DNA of 64,000 nucleotides from Clostridium muellerianum (lineage in GTDB: Bacteria; Bacillota; Clostridia; Clostridiales; Clostridiaceae), in assembly GCF_012926525.1 (NCBI RefSeq), contig NZ_JABBNI010000014.1:310001-374000 (forward strand). Direction: 5' to 3'. How positions within the stretch are numbered: position 1 is the first letter of the stretch; every line of letters begins with the position of its first letter. Position numbers and translations under genes: made by a program. Below the pieces are notes generated by a model. That model was not told where the DNA came from, ran no database searches, and saw nothing but the letters and a program-made list of their open reading frames with translations. Below are positions 43,071-52,570 of this stretch, piece after piece.

Positions 43071-43535
43071 ATGAAAAGGATAATGATAAATAAAGACTTA
43101 TGTACAGGGTGTTTAAATTGTACTTTAGCCTGTATGTCAGAACATAATGAAAATGGGAAATCATTTTTAGATTTGGATTTAGAAGATAACTGTCTTGAAA
43201 GTAGAAATCATATATCTTTAGATGAAAAAGGTAATAAATTTCCTATTTTCTGCCGCCATTGTGATGAACCCGAATGTGTTATGACCTGTATGAGCGGAGC
43301 CATGACTAAAGATCCCCAAAGTGGTATAGTATCCTATGATGAAAATAAATGTGCCAGCTGCTTTATGTGTGTCATGTCCTGCCCTTATGGAGTACTAAAA
43401 CCTGATTCTAAGACTAAAAGTAAAGTAATAAAATGTGACCTCTGCCTTAATAGGGATATTCCAAGATGTGTTGAGAATTGTCCAACAGGTGCGATTTATT
43501 TAGAAAAGGAGGATGGCAATCTATGCAATATTTAA
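43071..43535 (+). CDS. CooF-like 4Fe-4S electron-transfer protein
   Basis: A 154-residue polyferredoxin with four Cys groups for [4Fe-4S] clusters: CTGCLNCTLAC, CRHCDEPECVMTC, CASCFMCVMSCPYG and CDLCLNRDIPRCVENCPTGA. It would shuttle electrons between CooS and the flavoprotein encoded next. ATG at 43071 has GGAAGGTG 6-8 bases before it; the GTG at 43062 lies inside that site. The gene overlaps the downstream oxidoreductase start by 13 bases. Confidence 0.92.
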   Translation: MKRIMINKDLCTGCLNCTLACMSEHNENGKSFLDLDLEDNCLESRNHISLDEKGNKFPIFCRHCDEPECVMTCMSGAMTKDPQSGIVSYDENKCASCFMCVMSCPYGVLKPDSKTKSKVIKCDLCLNRDIPRCVENCPTGAIYLEKEDGNLCNI

Positions 43536-44758
43536 TAATAGGTGCCAGTGCTGCTGGAATAAATGCTGCTAAAACTTTAAGAGAGCTTGATAAGTATAGT
43601 GCAATAACTCTTATTTCAAAGGATACAGCTGTTTATTCTAGATGTATCCTCCACAAAGCACTAGATGGAAGTAGAGACTTAAAAGGATTATCCTTTATAG
43701 AAGAAGATTTTTTCCAAAAATATAATATTAACTGGATAAAAGATGCTCACGTTTCAAATATTGATATAGAAAATAAAAAAGTGGTAATTGAAGATAACAC
43801 AAGCTACAAATTTGATAAATTACTAATAGCTTCTGGAGCTTCTTCCTTCATTCCACCTGTTAAAAATTTAAGAGAAGGTAAAGGAGTATATTCTCTTAGA
43901 AATTTTGAAGATGTAACTTCTATAGAAAATGGACTTAAAAATGCAAAAAATGTGGTAATACTTGGTGCAGGTCTTGTAGGAGTAGATGCAGTATTAGGTC
44001 TTATAGAAAAAAACATTAAAATTTCAATTGTAGAAATGGGAGATAGACTTCTCCCTCTTCAATTAGATAAGAGAGCTTCCTCAATATATGAAAAACTTTT
44101 AAAAGAAAAGAATATTGAACTCTTTACTTCTGTTAAATTAGAAGAAGTTATCTTAAATGAAAATGGCAATGTAAGTAAAGCCGTATTATCTGATTTAACT
44201 GCTTTAAACTGTGATATGATAATAGTCGCAGCTGGAGTTAGACCTAATGTAAACTTTATAAAAGATACTAGAATAAAAGTAGAAAAAGGAATTGTAATAG
44301 ATAAATGCTGTAAGACTACTGTAGATGATATATATGCTGCAGGTGATGTAACTTTTACTGCACCAATATGGCCTATAGCTGTAAAGCAAGGAATTACTGC
44401 AGCCTTTAATATGTTAGGTAAGAACAAAGAATTAAATGATACTTTCGGTATGAAAAATTCAATGAATTTACTTGGTTTAGAATGTGTATCTCTTGGAAAT
44501 ATAAATGCTTTAGATAACAGCTATAATGTAGATATTCTTGAAAGCGATAGAGTTTATAAAAAAATAATCCACAAAGATGGAGTAATTTATGGTGCACTAC
44601 TTGTTGGAGATATATCATACTGTGGAGTTCTAGGACAACTAATAAAAAATAAAATAAATATAAAACATATTCATAAAGATATATTTGATATAGATTATTC
44701 TGATTTCTACAATGTAGATTCAAAAGGTCAATATAATTATGCAGTAAGTTCCACATAA
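43523..44758 (+). CDS. FAD/NAD(P)-dependent oxidoreductase of CODH operon
   Basis: A 411-residue pyridine-nucleotide:disulfide-type oxidoreductase: FAD-binding GASAAGINAAK at the N-terminus, NAD(P)-binding VVILGAGLVGVDA near residue 145, and FAD motif IYAAGDV near 270. It lacks the redox-active Cys pair of disulfide reductases (a single Cys is in YSRCILHKAL), like rubredoxin or NADH:ferredoxin reductases. With CooS and CooF-like protein it could couple CO oxidation to NAD(P)+ reduction. ATG at 43523 with AAGGAGG upstream; overlaps the polyferredoxin gene by 13 bases. Confidence 0.9.
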   Translation: MQYLIIGASAAGINAAKTLRELDKYSAITLISKDTAVYSRCILHKALDGSRDLKGLSFIEEDFFQKYNINWIKDAHVSNIDIENKKVVIEDNTSYKFDKLLIASGASSFIPPVKNLREGKGVYSLRNFEDVTSIENGLKNAKNVVILGAGLVGVDAVLGLIEKNIKISIVEMGDRLLPLQLDKRASSIYEKLLKEKNIELFTSVKLEEVILNENGNVSKAVLSDLTALNCDMIIVAAGVRPNVNFIKDTRIKVEKGIVIDKCCKTTVDDIYAAGDVTFTAPIWPIAVKQGITAAFNMLGKNKELNDTFGMKNSMNLLGLECVSLGNINALDNSYNVDILESDRVYKKIIHKDGVIYGALLVGDISYCGVLGQLIKNKINIKHIHKDIFDIDYSDFYNVDSKGQYNYAVSST

Positions 44759-44845
44759 AATGCAAAAATATATGTCCAAATGGTTATTTAATTTGATTTT
44801 CTAGTTTTTACACAATCGAATTAAACTAAATCTTAGCAGAACCTT

Positions 44846-45003
44846 AAGCATCTGGAAGAAAATAACAAGTCCAAATGTGAAGGATATTTTGCGTCGGCAA
44901 AAGGCAGGTTCCCGAGAATAGTAAACCTTATCTAAGGGTTCTGCCGACACCGCATGACACAAAATAGGATAGTAAATGGACTTATTATTCTTTAAGATGT
45001 CTT
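44846..45003. repeat. dispersed palindromic repeat, copy B
   Basis: Inverted ends AGCATCT...AATAACAAGTCCAAATGT against GTAAATGGACTTATTATT...AGATGTC, with inner inverted parts CGTCGGCA/CTGCCGAC, TATTTTGCGTC/GACACAAAATA and the shared core GGTTCCCGA...AAGGGTTCTGCCGAC. About 158 bases, 90 bases after the CODH operon, without coding capacity. Same family as copies A and C but most divergent. Confidence 0.75.
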
Positions 45004-45024
45004 ATAGCATATAATAACAAATTT

Positions 45025-45065
45025 AAGGGTTTAATACTGAAATTTATTTTCAGTATTAAACCCTT
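45025..45065. terminator. strong bidirectional terminator
   Basis: Perfect 18-base stem (AAGGGTTTAATACTGAAA and complement) with a 5-base loop; serves the CODH operon and the convergent SASP gene. Confidence 0.85.
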
Positions 45066-45132
45066 TATTGGTATTAACTATTGAAAATCACACCATGAAA
45101 TTTTTCTTAAATTTTTCATAAAACCTTTTTGC

Positions 45133-45330
45133 TTACTCTAGTCCTTTTTCGTATGCTTCTACCATTTTCTTAACCATGTTTCCACCTATTGAGCCTGCTT
45201 CTCTTGCTGTCAAATCTCCATTGTATCCTTGTTTTAGATCTACGCCTACTTCTCTAGCTGACTCCATTTTAAACTTGTTTAAACCTTCTTTAGCTTCTGG
45301 TACTAATACTTTATTACTATTGTTTGACAT
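45133..45330 (-). CDS. alpha/beta-type small acid-soluble spore protein
   Basis: A 65-residue SASP with both family signatures: KFKMESAREVGVDLKQGYNG, including the GPR cleavage region (K-x-E-x-A), and LTAREAGSIGGNMVKKMVE. It coats DNA in the spore core and protects it from UV and heat. AAAGGAGATG precedes the ATG. It indicates a spore former. Expected to be sigma-G controlled; I could not find a convincing sigma-G promoter. Confidence 0.95.
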   Translation of the reverse strand: MSNNSNKVLVPEAKEGLNKFKMESAREVGVDLKQGYNGDLTAREAGSIGGNMVKKMVEAYEKGLE

Positions 45331-45853
45331 AGAAAAACATCTCCTTTATAAAAAATTTAATATATTTATGTGTGTAATATAAGTTTGCTCAATTTCAGTA
45401 TTATTAATCTATTAAACTTTATGCAAATATAGAAAACTTTTTCATAAAAGGACACATTAATATTTTTATGTATAAAAAATATTAACATGGTTAAACTTTA
45501 CTATATATTCATTATGTAATAACTCCTTTGTAAAGTTGTTCTTAGACTTAGGTGAAGTTTATTTACAAATAAGAATATATTCACCTATTTCTTAGAATAA
45601 CTTATACAATAGATAAATTTTTAATTTTATTCTTGTATTTAATTTGGATTTTGTTTTGAAATAGTATTCTTAATCATGAATTTTTGAGCAAAATCAGCTG
45701 TTGACCTTTCTTAATCAGCAGCATAAAAAATTTACATATTCCTTTCTTGTGTTTCCTGTATTTTATTTTTTTTGTGATCCAATATCAAAATTCTATGCAA
45801 ATTTAGCATAAATCCTTTTCTCATTTATTGCTTCTATTACAGCTTTGAAAATA
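45331..45853. other. AT-rich spacer
   Basis: About 520 AT-rich bases between the divergent SASP and CBS genes. Minus-strand stretches near 45700-45850 read vaguely like protein but are broken by stops and match nothing I know. Confidence 0.3.
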
Positions 45854-45882
45854 TTGACTAATTATACTTAAAATATTATTAT
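45854..45882 (+). promoter_or_regulatory. sigma-A promoter of CBS-domain gene
   Basis: TTGACT (45854-45859), 17 bases, TATTAT (45877-45882), about 50 bases before the start codon. Confidence 0.65.
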
Positions 45883-45930
45883 ATAATAAACAATATTTAT
45901 TCCTTATAAATAAGAAAGGATGATTTAACT

Positions 45931-46395
45931 ATGAAGGTAAAAGATTTTATGATTACTGATGTAATTACTGCAAATGAAAATAGTACTATTAAAGATGTTA
46001 TGAAAACTTTAGTTATTAATAAAATTGGAGGTGTACCTATAGTAAATGAAGAAAATAAACTTATAGGTATTGTAAGTGACGGAGACTTAATAAGAAATTT
46101 AAAGCCTCAAAATGAAATGCTTTACAACATATACACATTTTTGCTTTACGTTGGAAAAGAAGAATTAGAAGATTCTGTACAATCCATAAAGGATCAAAAT
46201 ATTATGACTATAGCCAAAAAGAAAGGTATCTATTCTGTTAACCCAGAAGATTCAATAGAAGATGTCTTATCTATTTTATCAAAATATCACTTTAAAAAAA
46301 TACCTGTTATCGATAATGATAAAAAAGTGGTAGGTGTTATAAGTAGAGGAGATGTAATTCGATATATTCAGAAAAAAATTATAGACAAGCTATAA
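45931..46395 (+). CDS. tandem CBS-domain protein
   Basis: A 154-residue protein made of two CBS repeats (about 1-60 and 93-152; GGVPIVNEENKLIGIVSDGD and KKIPVIDNDKKVVGVISRGD). Bateman modules of this sort bind adenosyl nucleotides and sense energy state. No catalytic domain. AAGAAAGGATG precedes the ATG. Partner unknown. Confidence 0.92.
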   Translation: MKVKDFMITDVITANENSTIKDVMKTLVINKIGGVPIVNEENKLIGIVSDGDLIRNLKPQNEMLYNIYTFLLYVGKEELEDSVQSIKDQNIMTIAKKKGIYSVNPEDSIEDVLSILSKYHFKKIPVIDNDKKVVGVISRGDVIRYIQKKIIDKL

Positions 46396-46401
46396 AAATT
46401 A

Positions 46402-46440
46402 TTAAGAACCAAAGGTTGCTTCTCTCCCTTGGTTCCTCAT
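46402..46440. terminator. weak hairpin between convergent genes
   Basis: GAACCAA-GG/CC-TTGGTTC stem with a 10-base loop after the CBS gene; no T-run on the plus strand and only a modest one on the minus strand. Confidence 0.4.
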
Positions 46441-46503
46441 TGATAAATGTAATTTCTTGGTATGACCTTTAGCCCAAATAAAAAATTAAGATTAAATACA
46501 AAT

Positions 46504-49500
46504 CTATTTTATTTTATAAAACAAATCCTTTTTAACTTCTTTTCCATGAAAATTAATAAATTTAACCGCTTGAAATCTTTCATAATTAGATTTAACACCA
46601 TTATCCAAATTAATAGATATTTTTTTACCTGCTAAGTATTTTAAAACTTTTTCATACTCTATGCATTCTTCCATTTCTTTAGAAACTTTTTCAACATTTT
46701 TTTTGAGAATATTTATATCTTTGGCCGAATAATTTTCTAAGCAAGCTGTACTTTTTAAACTATTTATTTGTTCTGCATATTTTTCTATAATCAAATGAAG
46801 ATAATTTATCCTAACATTTTCTATAGTATGTTCATTATATCTATGCATATATGTTAATGCACTGAAGCCTTCATTTTTACCTGATTTAAACAGCCAGTAG
46901 ATAGGTTTATTCTTATACATCTTTAAATGATCTTTATAAAAATCTTTTAGAAAGTATCTTCTTATACATTGCCTTGAAGTTTCAAATGACTTCTTTCCAA
47001 TACAATCTGAAATAAAACTTAAATTTTCCTCTAAGGTTTCTTCACCATATAAAATTTTAACAAAATCAATAAATTTTAAAGTTATATCATTCTCAAAGTA
47101 CTCATTCTCTGTAATAGGAATGATATTATCTATATTTTGTTCACTTCCTGAAGATTTACATGACTCAAACTTTGTGTAGTTATTGTTTATGTTTCCACTA
47201 ATTGCTGCTTCTTTTCCTCCTGCATATACAATACCTTTTGAATCAATGGAATATCTTCCAAACATACAACCTACTGCGAAAGATATAAAAGATTTAATAT
47301 CTCTTTGCTTATCTGCTTTCCTAATGGTTATATCCCTATCACAAACCTGGTAAGTTAATTCATCTTTCATTCCATATATATCAATAAATATTCTATTTAA
47401 CTCTTCCTCATTATCCTTCAACCGTTGAAATTGTTTATCCATAAATGTTTTCCAAACATTAAATCCATAAGATATATACTTATTGTATAAAATGCTGTTT
47501 CCCTTATGGCTGTCCCCTTTAATTTCACCATTCTTCACCAATAAAAATGGATGGCATTTAAAATTCCAGGAAGTTTCCAGTGAATCCCATTCTTTTTTAC
47601 TTATATCTATATTCTCTTGAACTAAATTCTTAATTTTATAACTTATGTTTTTGGAAAATAATTTTTTACTTACAGGAATATTCTTTATATCTCCTACCTG
47701 GATATTATAAGTTGGATTCATTATATCTAAAAACATTTTAGATATCTTGCTGCATAACAGTGCTAAAATTATATTAGATTGTTCTTCATCCTTAAAAAAA
47801 ATTGATGAGCCTGCTACATCAAATATAAAACCATTTTGGGAATACCTTGCACCCATATCCTCTGATATAAAGGTATATGTTAATCCACTTTTAAAATAGA
47901 ACTTTTCATTTTTTATAGTTCTGCTGTAAGATTTATATAGCTTGGCAGCATATTCCTTTACTTCTTCACCATTATTTTCCCAATTGATTATAAATTCATT
48001 ATTTCCATACCACTTTCTGTATTCTCCACCCTTATTATACGGAAACCACTTTCTTCCTGAATTTTCTGCTTCTTCTGAGTTATGAGCATCAAATTTAATT
48101 TTGTTAATATTAACTTCAAACCAATGTCTTAAAAATCTTTTATTATCCGAAGTTGCCATACCCTGCCTTGGTTTTGCAATCTCACTTAAGGGCTGAAAAG
48201 AAGAAAATATGTTGAGTATGTTTTCATTAACCCAATAAGCAAATGGTTTCCCTGGAATTATAAATAGCTTATTTAATGTTAGTTCATATATTCCTTTATT
48301 TGAAGTATTGTTGCATATCTTTTTAAATTCAACTTTTTTTTCTTCACTGCTATTTTCACCTGTAAGATTTATTACTTTAGTCTTATATGAATAATTGCAA
48401 TAATTTCTGCTCACATAAGCTGCATTTTGAACTATAGTTCCAACATTTTCTTCAAAAGTTCTAGCTCCTAAATGCAGTATATTTATAAAGGTGGATTTAT
48501 TCAAAAGCCACTGTCTAAATTCTATAAAGCTTGATAGAAACATCCATGAATGCTGGTTAATTAAAGACACCATGCCATATTTTTTACTGTATCTTAAACA
48601 CACTTCCATATAAACAGAAAACAGATCATATTTGGATATTGGAAAATTACAAATTAAAAAATCTGCTAATTTAGCATTTATTCCTCTAAGTCCCATGTAA
48701 GGCGGATTAGTAATAACAACATCATATTTCATACTCATTATTTTTCCCTGCTTAATAAGTAGTGGCATTTTATCTAATATTAACTTTCTATAGTCTGCAA
48801 ATATAAAATTATCCTCTTTTTTTATTTCCTCTATCCTATCCTCTAATGCTTGAAAATTGATTTTCCTAACTTCAAGTATGGAACCATATTCCTTAGCATC
48901 TTTAAATATATTTATTAAATAATGAACATCTTCTGTGAAACTATCATCTTCCACTTTCAATTTGTTTTCGCCTGCTGAAATCTTTGATACTTTTACTATA
49001 TTTTGTAAAGTTTGCACTTTCTGTTTTTTATCTTTTTTAGCAATCTGAGATCTACAAAAGTAATCTATTGCTTCGCTAGTCATTTCATTACTTTCTTCTA
49101 TTGAACAAATATTTAATGTTATTTGATCTTTTTCTAAGACTGTAAATAATTCCTTATCATAATATCTTGCTTTCATTTTTAATGCAAATGAAGCTAATTT
49201 AGCTACTTTACTATCTATATCTAAACCATATATATTATTTTTAAGTATAAGTCTTGGTATTTCTCTTTCAATATAACCTGCGCTTATGTATATTTCATAA
49301 AGTAAATCAAAGGCATAAACTAATATGTGTCCACTTCCCATACAGGGATCTAATACTTTTATATTCTCTGGTGATAAATTATTTTCATATTTTCTTGTTT
49401 CACCTAAGTCTTCTACTTCTTGCTCCTCATTAGATTCTTCTAAATAGTATTTCCACTTTTCTTTTAATAACTTTAAATTTACATTACTATTTTTACTACT

Positions 49501-50409
49501 AGAATTCTCATTTTCATTAACTGAATACTGTATATTACTACCTTTAAACTTATCAAGCCACAATCTTCCTAATGAATTTTCCACCATATACTTTACAATC
49601 CATTTTGGAGTAAATAGTTGTGTAGCTGCAGGTATATTTTCTTTTTCTATCTTTATATTTTCCTTCAAGCCTGCAAAAACTTCATCCTTCTTTTCCGATA
49701 TGTAATATTGATACATCCATCCTATAATTTCTATTTTGCCTATTCCTTTTTCTTCCTTTAAATATTGTTCTTCAATATTCTCTACCAATTTTCTAATTAT
49801 AGAATCTTCTTGCAAAAGATTGTCTGGAAGTAAAATTTCGCTGTAATCATTGTTAATTTGAAATATTTCAGGAATTATTCTCCCTAATTTATTGCATTCT
49901 TTAATTAAAATATATTTATATAACTTTATTATATCTTCCTTATTTTTTATAGAATCTTCTTCTATACTATCTTTAGTATTAGAACCTATTAGTGTATCAA
50001 CCTTTTCCATATTTAGATGAAGTTCTTCACTTAAATCATATACCTTACTTAAAACATCAGGTTCTATTTTCCCAGGTACTTTTGATGAAAGGACTCTTAC
50101 TTTTCCAGGAAGATAGTTATTAACTTCCATATATCTTAAAACAACAAATCTAAAAAACCATATACAAGCAACTTCTTCCATTACTTCTTCAAAGCCTTTT
50201 TTTTCTATTTCCTCAATTAAAGATTTTCTGTATCTAACCGGAAATTCAATTATTTCTTCTTTTTCTTTTAGTTTGAAACCACCTTTAACTTCTTCTATTT
50301 CTTTAATGCTATCTTTTTCTATACCTATTTTAAAAGCTCTATAAACTGTTTCCTTTATTAAGTTTCTTCTAGCCCAAACTGAAAAAGATTTTACTTTAGT
50401 TTTGTTCAT
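46504..50409 (-). CDS. pglX: BREX-type PglX adenine-specific DNA methyltransferase (orphan)
   Basis: A 1301-residue N6-adenine methylase of the PglX family. N-terminal helical region (about 1-250), core with SAM motif DPCMGSGH (354-361) and catalytic NPPYMG (568-573), then a target-recognition region containing PglX hallmarks GMATSDNKRFLRHWFEV, GRKWFPYNKGGEYRKWYGN and YFKSGLTYTFIS. In BREX it marks host DNA so the system spares it. None of the other BREX genes (brxA, brxB, brxC, pglZ, brxL) is in this window. It follows a three-gene module by 46 bases on the same strand, with AAAGG before its ATG, so it is probably the last gene of that operon. Full-length and without stops. Confidence 0.88.
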   Translation of the reverse strand: MNKTKVKSFSVWARRNLIKETVYRAFKIGIEKDSIKEIEEVKGGFKLKEKEEIIEFPVRYRKSLIEEIEKKGFEEVMEEVACIWFFRFVVLRYMEVNNYLPGKVRVLSSKVPGKIEPDVLSKVYDLSEELHLNMEKVDTLIGSNTKDSIEEDSIKNKEDIIKLYKYILIKECNKLGRIIPEIFQINNDYSEILLPDNLLQEDSIIRKLVENIEEQYLKEEKGIGKIEIIGWMYQYYISEKKDEVFAGLKENIKIEKENIPAATQLFTPKWIVKYMVENSLGRLWLDKFKGSNIQYSVNENENSSSKNSNVNLKLLKEKWKYYLEESNEEQEVEDLGETRKYENNLSPENIKVLDPCMGSGHILVYAFDLLYEIYISAGYIEREIPRLILKNNIYGLDIDSKVAKLASFALKMKARYYDKELFTVLEKDQITLNICSIEESNEMTSEAIDYFCRSQIAKKDKKQKVQTLQNIVKVSKISAGENKLKVEDDSFTEDVHYLINIFKDAKEYGSILEVRKINFQALEDRIEEIKKEDNFIFADYRKLILDKMPLLIKQGKIMSMKYDVVITNPPYMGLRGINAKLADFLICNFPISKYDLFSVYMEVCLRYSKKYGMVSLINQHSWMFLSSFIEFRQWLLNKSTFINILHLGARTFEENVGTIVQNAAYVSRNYCNYSYKTKVINLTGENSSEEKKVEFKKICNNTSNKGIYELTLNKLFIIPGKPFAYWVNENILNIFSSFQPLSEIAKPRQGMATSDNKRFLRHWFEVNINKIKFDAHNSEEAENSGRKWFPYNKGGEYRKWYGNNEFIINWENNGEEVKEYAAKLYKSYSRTIKNEKFYFKSGLTYTFISEDMGARYSQNGFIFDVAGSSIFFKDEEQSNIILALLCSKISKMFLDIMNPTYNIQVGDIKNIPVSKKLFSKNISYKIKNLVQENIDISKKEWDSLETSWNFKCHPFLLVKNGEIKGDSHKGNSILYNKYISYGFNVWKTFMDKQFQRLKDNEEELNRIFIDIYGMKDELTYQVCDRDITIRKADKQRDIKSFISFAVGCMFGRYSIDSKGIVYAGGKEAAISGNINNNYTKFESCKSSGSEQNIDNIIPITENEYFENDITLKFIDFVKILYGEETLEENLSFISDCIGKKSFETSRQCIRRYFLKDFYKDHLKMYKNKPIYWLFKSGKNEGFSALTYMHRYNEHTIENVRINYLHLIIEKYAEQINSLKSTACLENYSAKDINILKKNVEKVSKEMEECIEYEKVLKYLAGKKISINLDNGVKSNYERFQAVKFINFHGKEVKKDLFYKIK

Positions 50410-50455
50410 ATAAGTTACCTTTCTCTAAGTGATATTTTTGTAATTAATATATTAT

Positions 50456-51355
50456 CTAATCTGCTGTTTGCAAATGTTCTCCGCTATGTCCAATATAAAT
50501 ACAATCGTCCTTCTTATCATAAATAAAGTAAATTCTGTTATCACTAAGTTTTATGTGATAATCCATTTTTAATTTTCTTCCTTTAACTGTAACTTCTCTC
50601 TTTTTTCCATATTTATTCATGGTTGAATCAGATTCATGTGAAAACTCCACTCCATTAGTTTGTTTTTTAAATTCCACCTCTATACTGTCCTCAGAAAATC
50701 CCTGTAATTCTCCTTTTAAAAAAGGATATATTAGCTGTTCTAATATTTTAAAAACATTTAAAAGCTTTGTAAAGCCATATTGCTTATATATGTCTTCCCT
50801 GGAATTTGCCGTTTTATATGCTTTGTCTGTGAATTTTATATGTGAAAATTCTGATTCTGCCTTTTGAAAAACTTCATCTATATTCTTAGGAGCAGGATTA
50901 AAAATTAAATATTCTTCTAATTTACTTTTTCCTAGGATATTTTTTACTATTTCTTCTTTTTCATTAATATTAATCTTATATTCTGGATGTATTATTTCAT
51001 TTTCATTAGCTGATGATAACATTACATTATTATTATATTTATGACATAAACTAATTAACTCAATGAAATAGTAATTATCTATGAATGGATCAATTTTATC
51101 ACTTTCTACTGTATTAACTCCATATGTTTCTATAGAATTTAGGTATTTTAAAAACGCTAATAAAATACTAATTGACTTATTAGTATTTAAGTTTTTATAA
51201 TCTAAATCCAAATTATCTTTAATACATAGTTTGTAATTTTTAGCTTTTAATAAATCATAAAATTGCTTTATTTCTTTCAAATTTTCTACTATATTTTCTT
51301 TATCTACAATCAAATGGTTTTCATTAAGATAAAAATCCATGTTATAATAATCCAA
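50456..51355 (-). CDS. unknown protein, third component of DUF262/AAA module
   Basis: A 299-residue soluble protein I do not recognise. Residues 1-150 are Asn/Leu/Ile-rich and mostly helical; the C-terminal 60 residues are beta-rich with a striking block: VKGRKLKMDYHIKL, NRIYFIYDKKDD, IYIGHSGEHLQTA. The His, Arg and GHSGEHL pattern is reminiscent of RelE-like or other small nuclease folds, but that is only an impression. TTG start at 51355 with GAGG 6 bases before it; it overlaps the AAA ATPase gene by 14 bases, so it is translated with it. Possibly the effector of the module. Confidence 0.6.
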   Translation of the reverse strand: MDYYNMDFYLNENHLIVDKENIVENLKEIKQFYDLLKAKNYKLCIKDNLDLDYKNLNTNKSISILLAFLKYLNSIETYGVNTVESDKIDPFIDNYYFIELISLCHKYNNNVMLSSANENEIIHPEYKININEKEEIVKNILGKSKLEEYLIFNPAPKNIDEVFQKAESEFSHIKFTDKAYKTANSREDIYKQYGFTKLLNVFKILEQLIYPFLKGELQGFSEDSIEVEFKKQTNGVEFSHESDSTMNKYGKKREVTVKGRKLKMDYHIKLSDNRIYFIYDKKDDCIYIGHSGEHLQTAD

Positions 51356-52568
51356 AGTTATCCTCTATAGTTACTTTATCTACAAAGTCATCTGGCCATA
51401 AATCTAAATTTCCTGTATCTTCTATTTCTATCTTTTGTATACTAGATTTTAAGCCATGATTTTCAAAGAAATAAAGCGATGTTTTATCTTTTAATGTATT
51501 ATCATTTTTAACAAATAATCTTACTCTATTAACAATTTCCAGGCTTTGAGTTTCAATTAATATATTAACTCCAAACTTAACAGCATAATAAAATAATTCA
51601 ACTAAATTAGTTTTCCACTTAGGATGCAAATGAACTTCTGGATTTTCGATTATAACTAAATCTCCCTTTTTAGCAGTTAAAATAGTTATCAAAATAGGTA
51701 ATATCTGACTATTGCCAAATCCTATCTGTAATAAATCAAATTCTATATTATTTTCCAAAGCTATAATTTTTCGTCTGTTATCTTCTATTTTTAATCTAAA
51801 TTCTGAATTTAATATTTTATTTGTCCATATATAAAATGCATCTATTAACTTTGTTTTACCATCAAAAATTGTACTATCTTTAAAGTTATCAAGAATATCA
51901 GCCGTATTTCCATTATTCCTTAATGCAGGTACATATTTTATTGAACTTTCATTAATGTTGCCTAAATGTGAGTTTATTACTAATAATTCTTTAAAGCCCT
52001 CTTCTATTGTTTGAGGAATAAAATTAGGATATATTCCTTTAACTAAAATTCCTTTTTGTAATAAAATTCTTTTTTCCTTTACATCATTTAAAATAATTTC
52101 ATTTAAATCATAAGTTATTGGATTACTTATATCCATATTCATAACAAACTCATAATTTTTTACAAGATCCTTACTATTCTTAAAATAGATATCTATTCTT
52201 TTTAATATTGCTGCATCTGTCATGTCATTAAAATTTAATTTGTAATTATATATAGAGTCAAATTCAAGCTCTACATTACAAAATTTCAAGTCTTCTATTT
52301 TAAGAGATAATTTATACTTTATACTTTCCCTTCTGCTTACATCCTTATTTAAAGTCCTTCTAAAGTCTCCTAGTTCTGGTACTTGTTCAAATGGTAACTT
52401 TGTATAACTAAATGAATTTCTGTTTATTTTTGAAAGCAGTCTTAAACTTTGAGTTAATGATGATTTTCCAGAATTATTAGTTCCAGTTAAAATTATTAAT
52501 CCATTTAAATTAAATATATAACCTAATTTATGAATTTTAAAATTACTAATTGAATATTTATTAATCAT
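51342..52568 (-). CDS. AAA ATPase with DUF3696-like C-terminus
   Basis: A 408-residue SMC/OLD-like ABC-type ATPase: Walker A GTNNSGKSS (29-37), a long insert, FGNSQILPILITIL where the signature helix lies, Walker B LVIIENPEVHLHP and a switch motif LIETQSLEIVNRVR. The C-terminus (GNLDLWPDDFVDKV) matches DUF3696. No TOPRIM nuclease is seen, so unlike GajA or OLD it lacks its own nuclease. GGGGG before the ATG overlaps the stop of the DUF262 gene. Such ATPases act as sensors or motors in several defence systems. Confidence 0.82.
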   Translation of the reverse strand: MINKYSISNFKIHKLGYIFNLNGLIILTGTNNSGKSSLTQSLRLLSKINRNSFSYTKLPFEQVPELGDFRRTLNKDVSRRESIKYKLSLKIEDLKFCNVELEFDSIYNYKLNFNDMTDAAILKRIDIYFKNSKDLVKNYEFVMNMDISNPITYDLNEIILNDVKEKRILLQKGILVKGIYPNFIPQTIEEGFKELLVINSHLGNINESSIKYVPALRNNGNTADILDNFKDSTIFDGKTKLIDAFYIWTNKILNSEFRLKIEDNRRKIIALENNIEFDLLQIGFGNSQILPILITILTAKKGDLVIIENPEVHLHPKWKTNLVELFYYAVKFGVNILIETQSLEIVNRVRLFVKNDNTLKDKTSLYFFENHGLKSSIQKIEIEDTGNLDLWPDDFVDKVTIEDNFGLL

Positions 52569-52570
52569 TA

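Noticed and set aside
45340-45400. Sigma-G promoter for the SASP gene
   Set aside because: A CATAAATA -10-like box is present but no acceptable -35 lies at the right distance.
45650-45850. Minus-strand peptide-like stretches (for example IEAINEKRIYAKF) suggesting a decayed gene
   Set aside because: Several stops and no family I can name; AT-rich DNA gives such readings by chance.
46504-50409. A full BREX system
   Set aside because: Only PglX is present; brxA, brxB, brxC, pglZ and brxL are absent from the 64 kb window.
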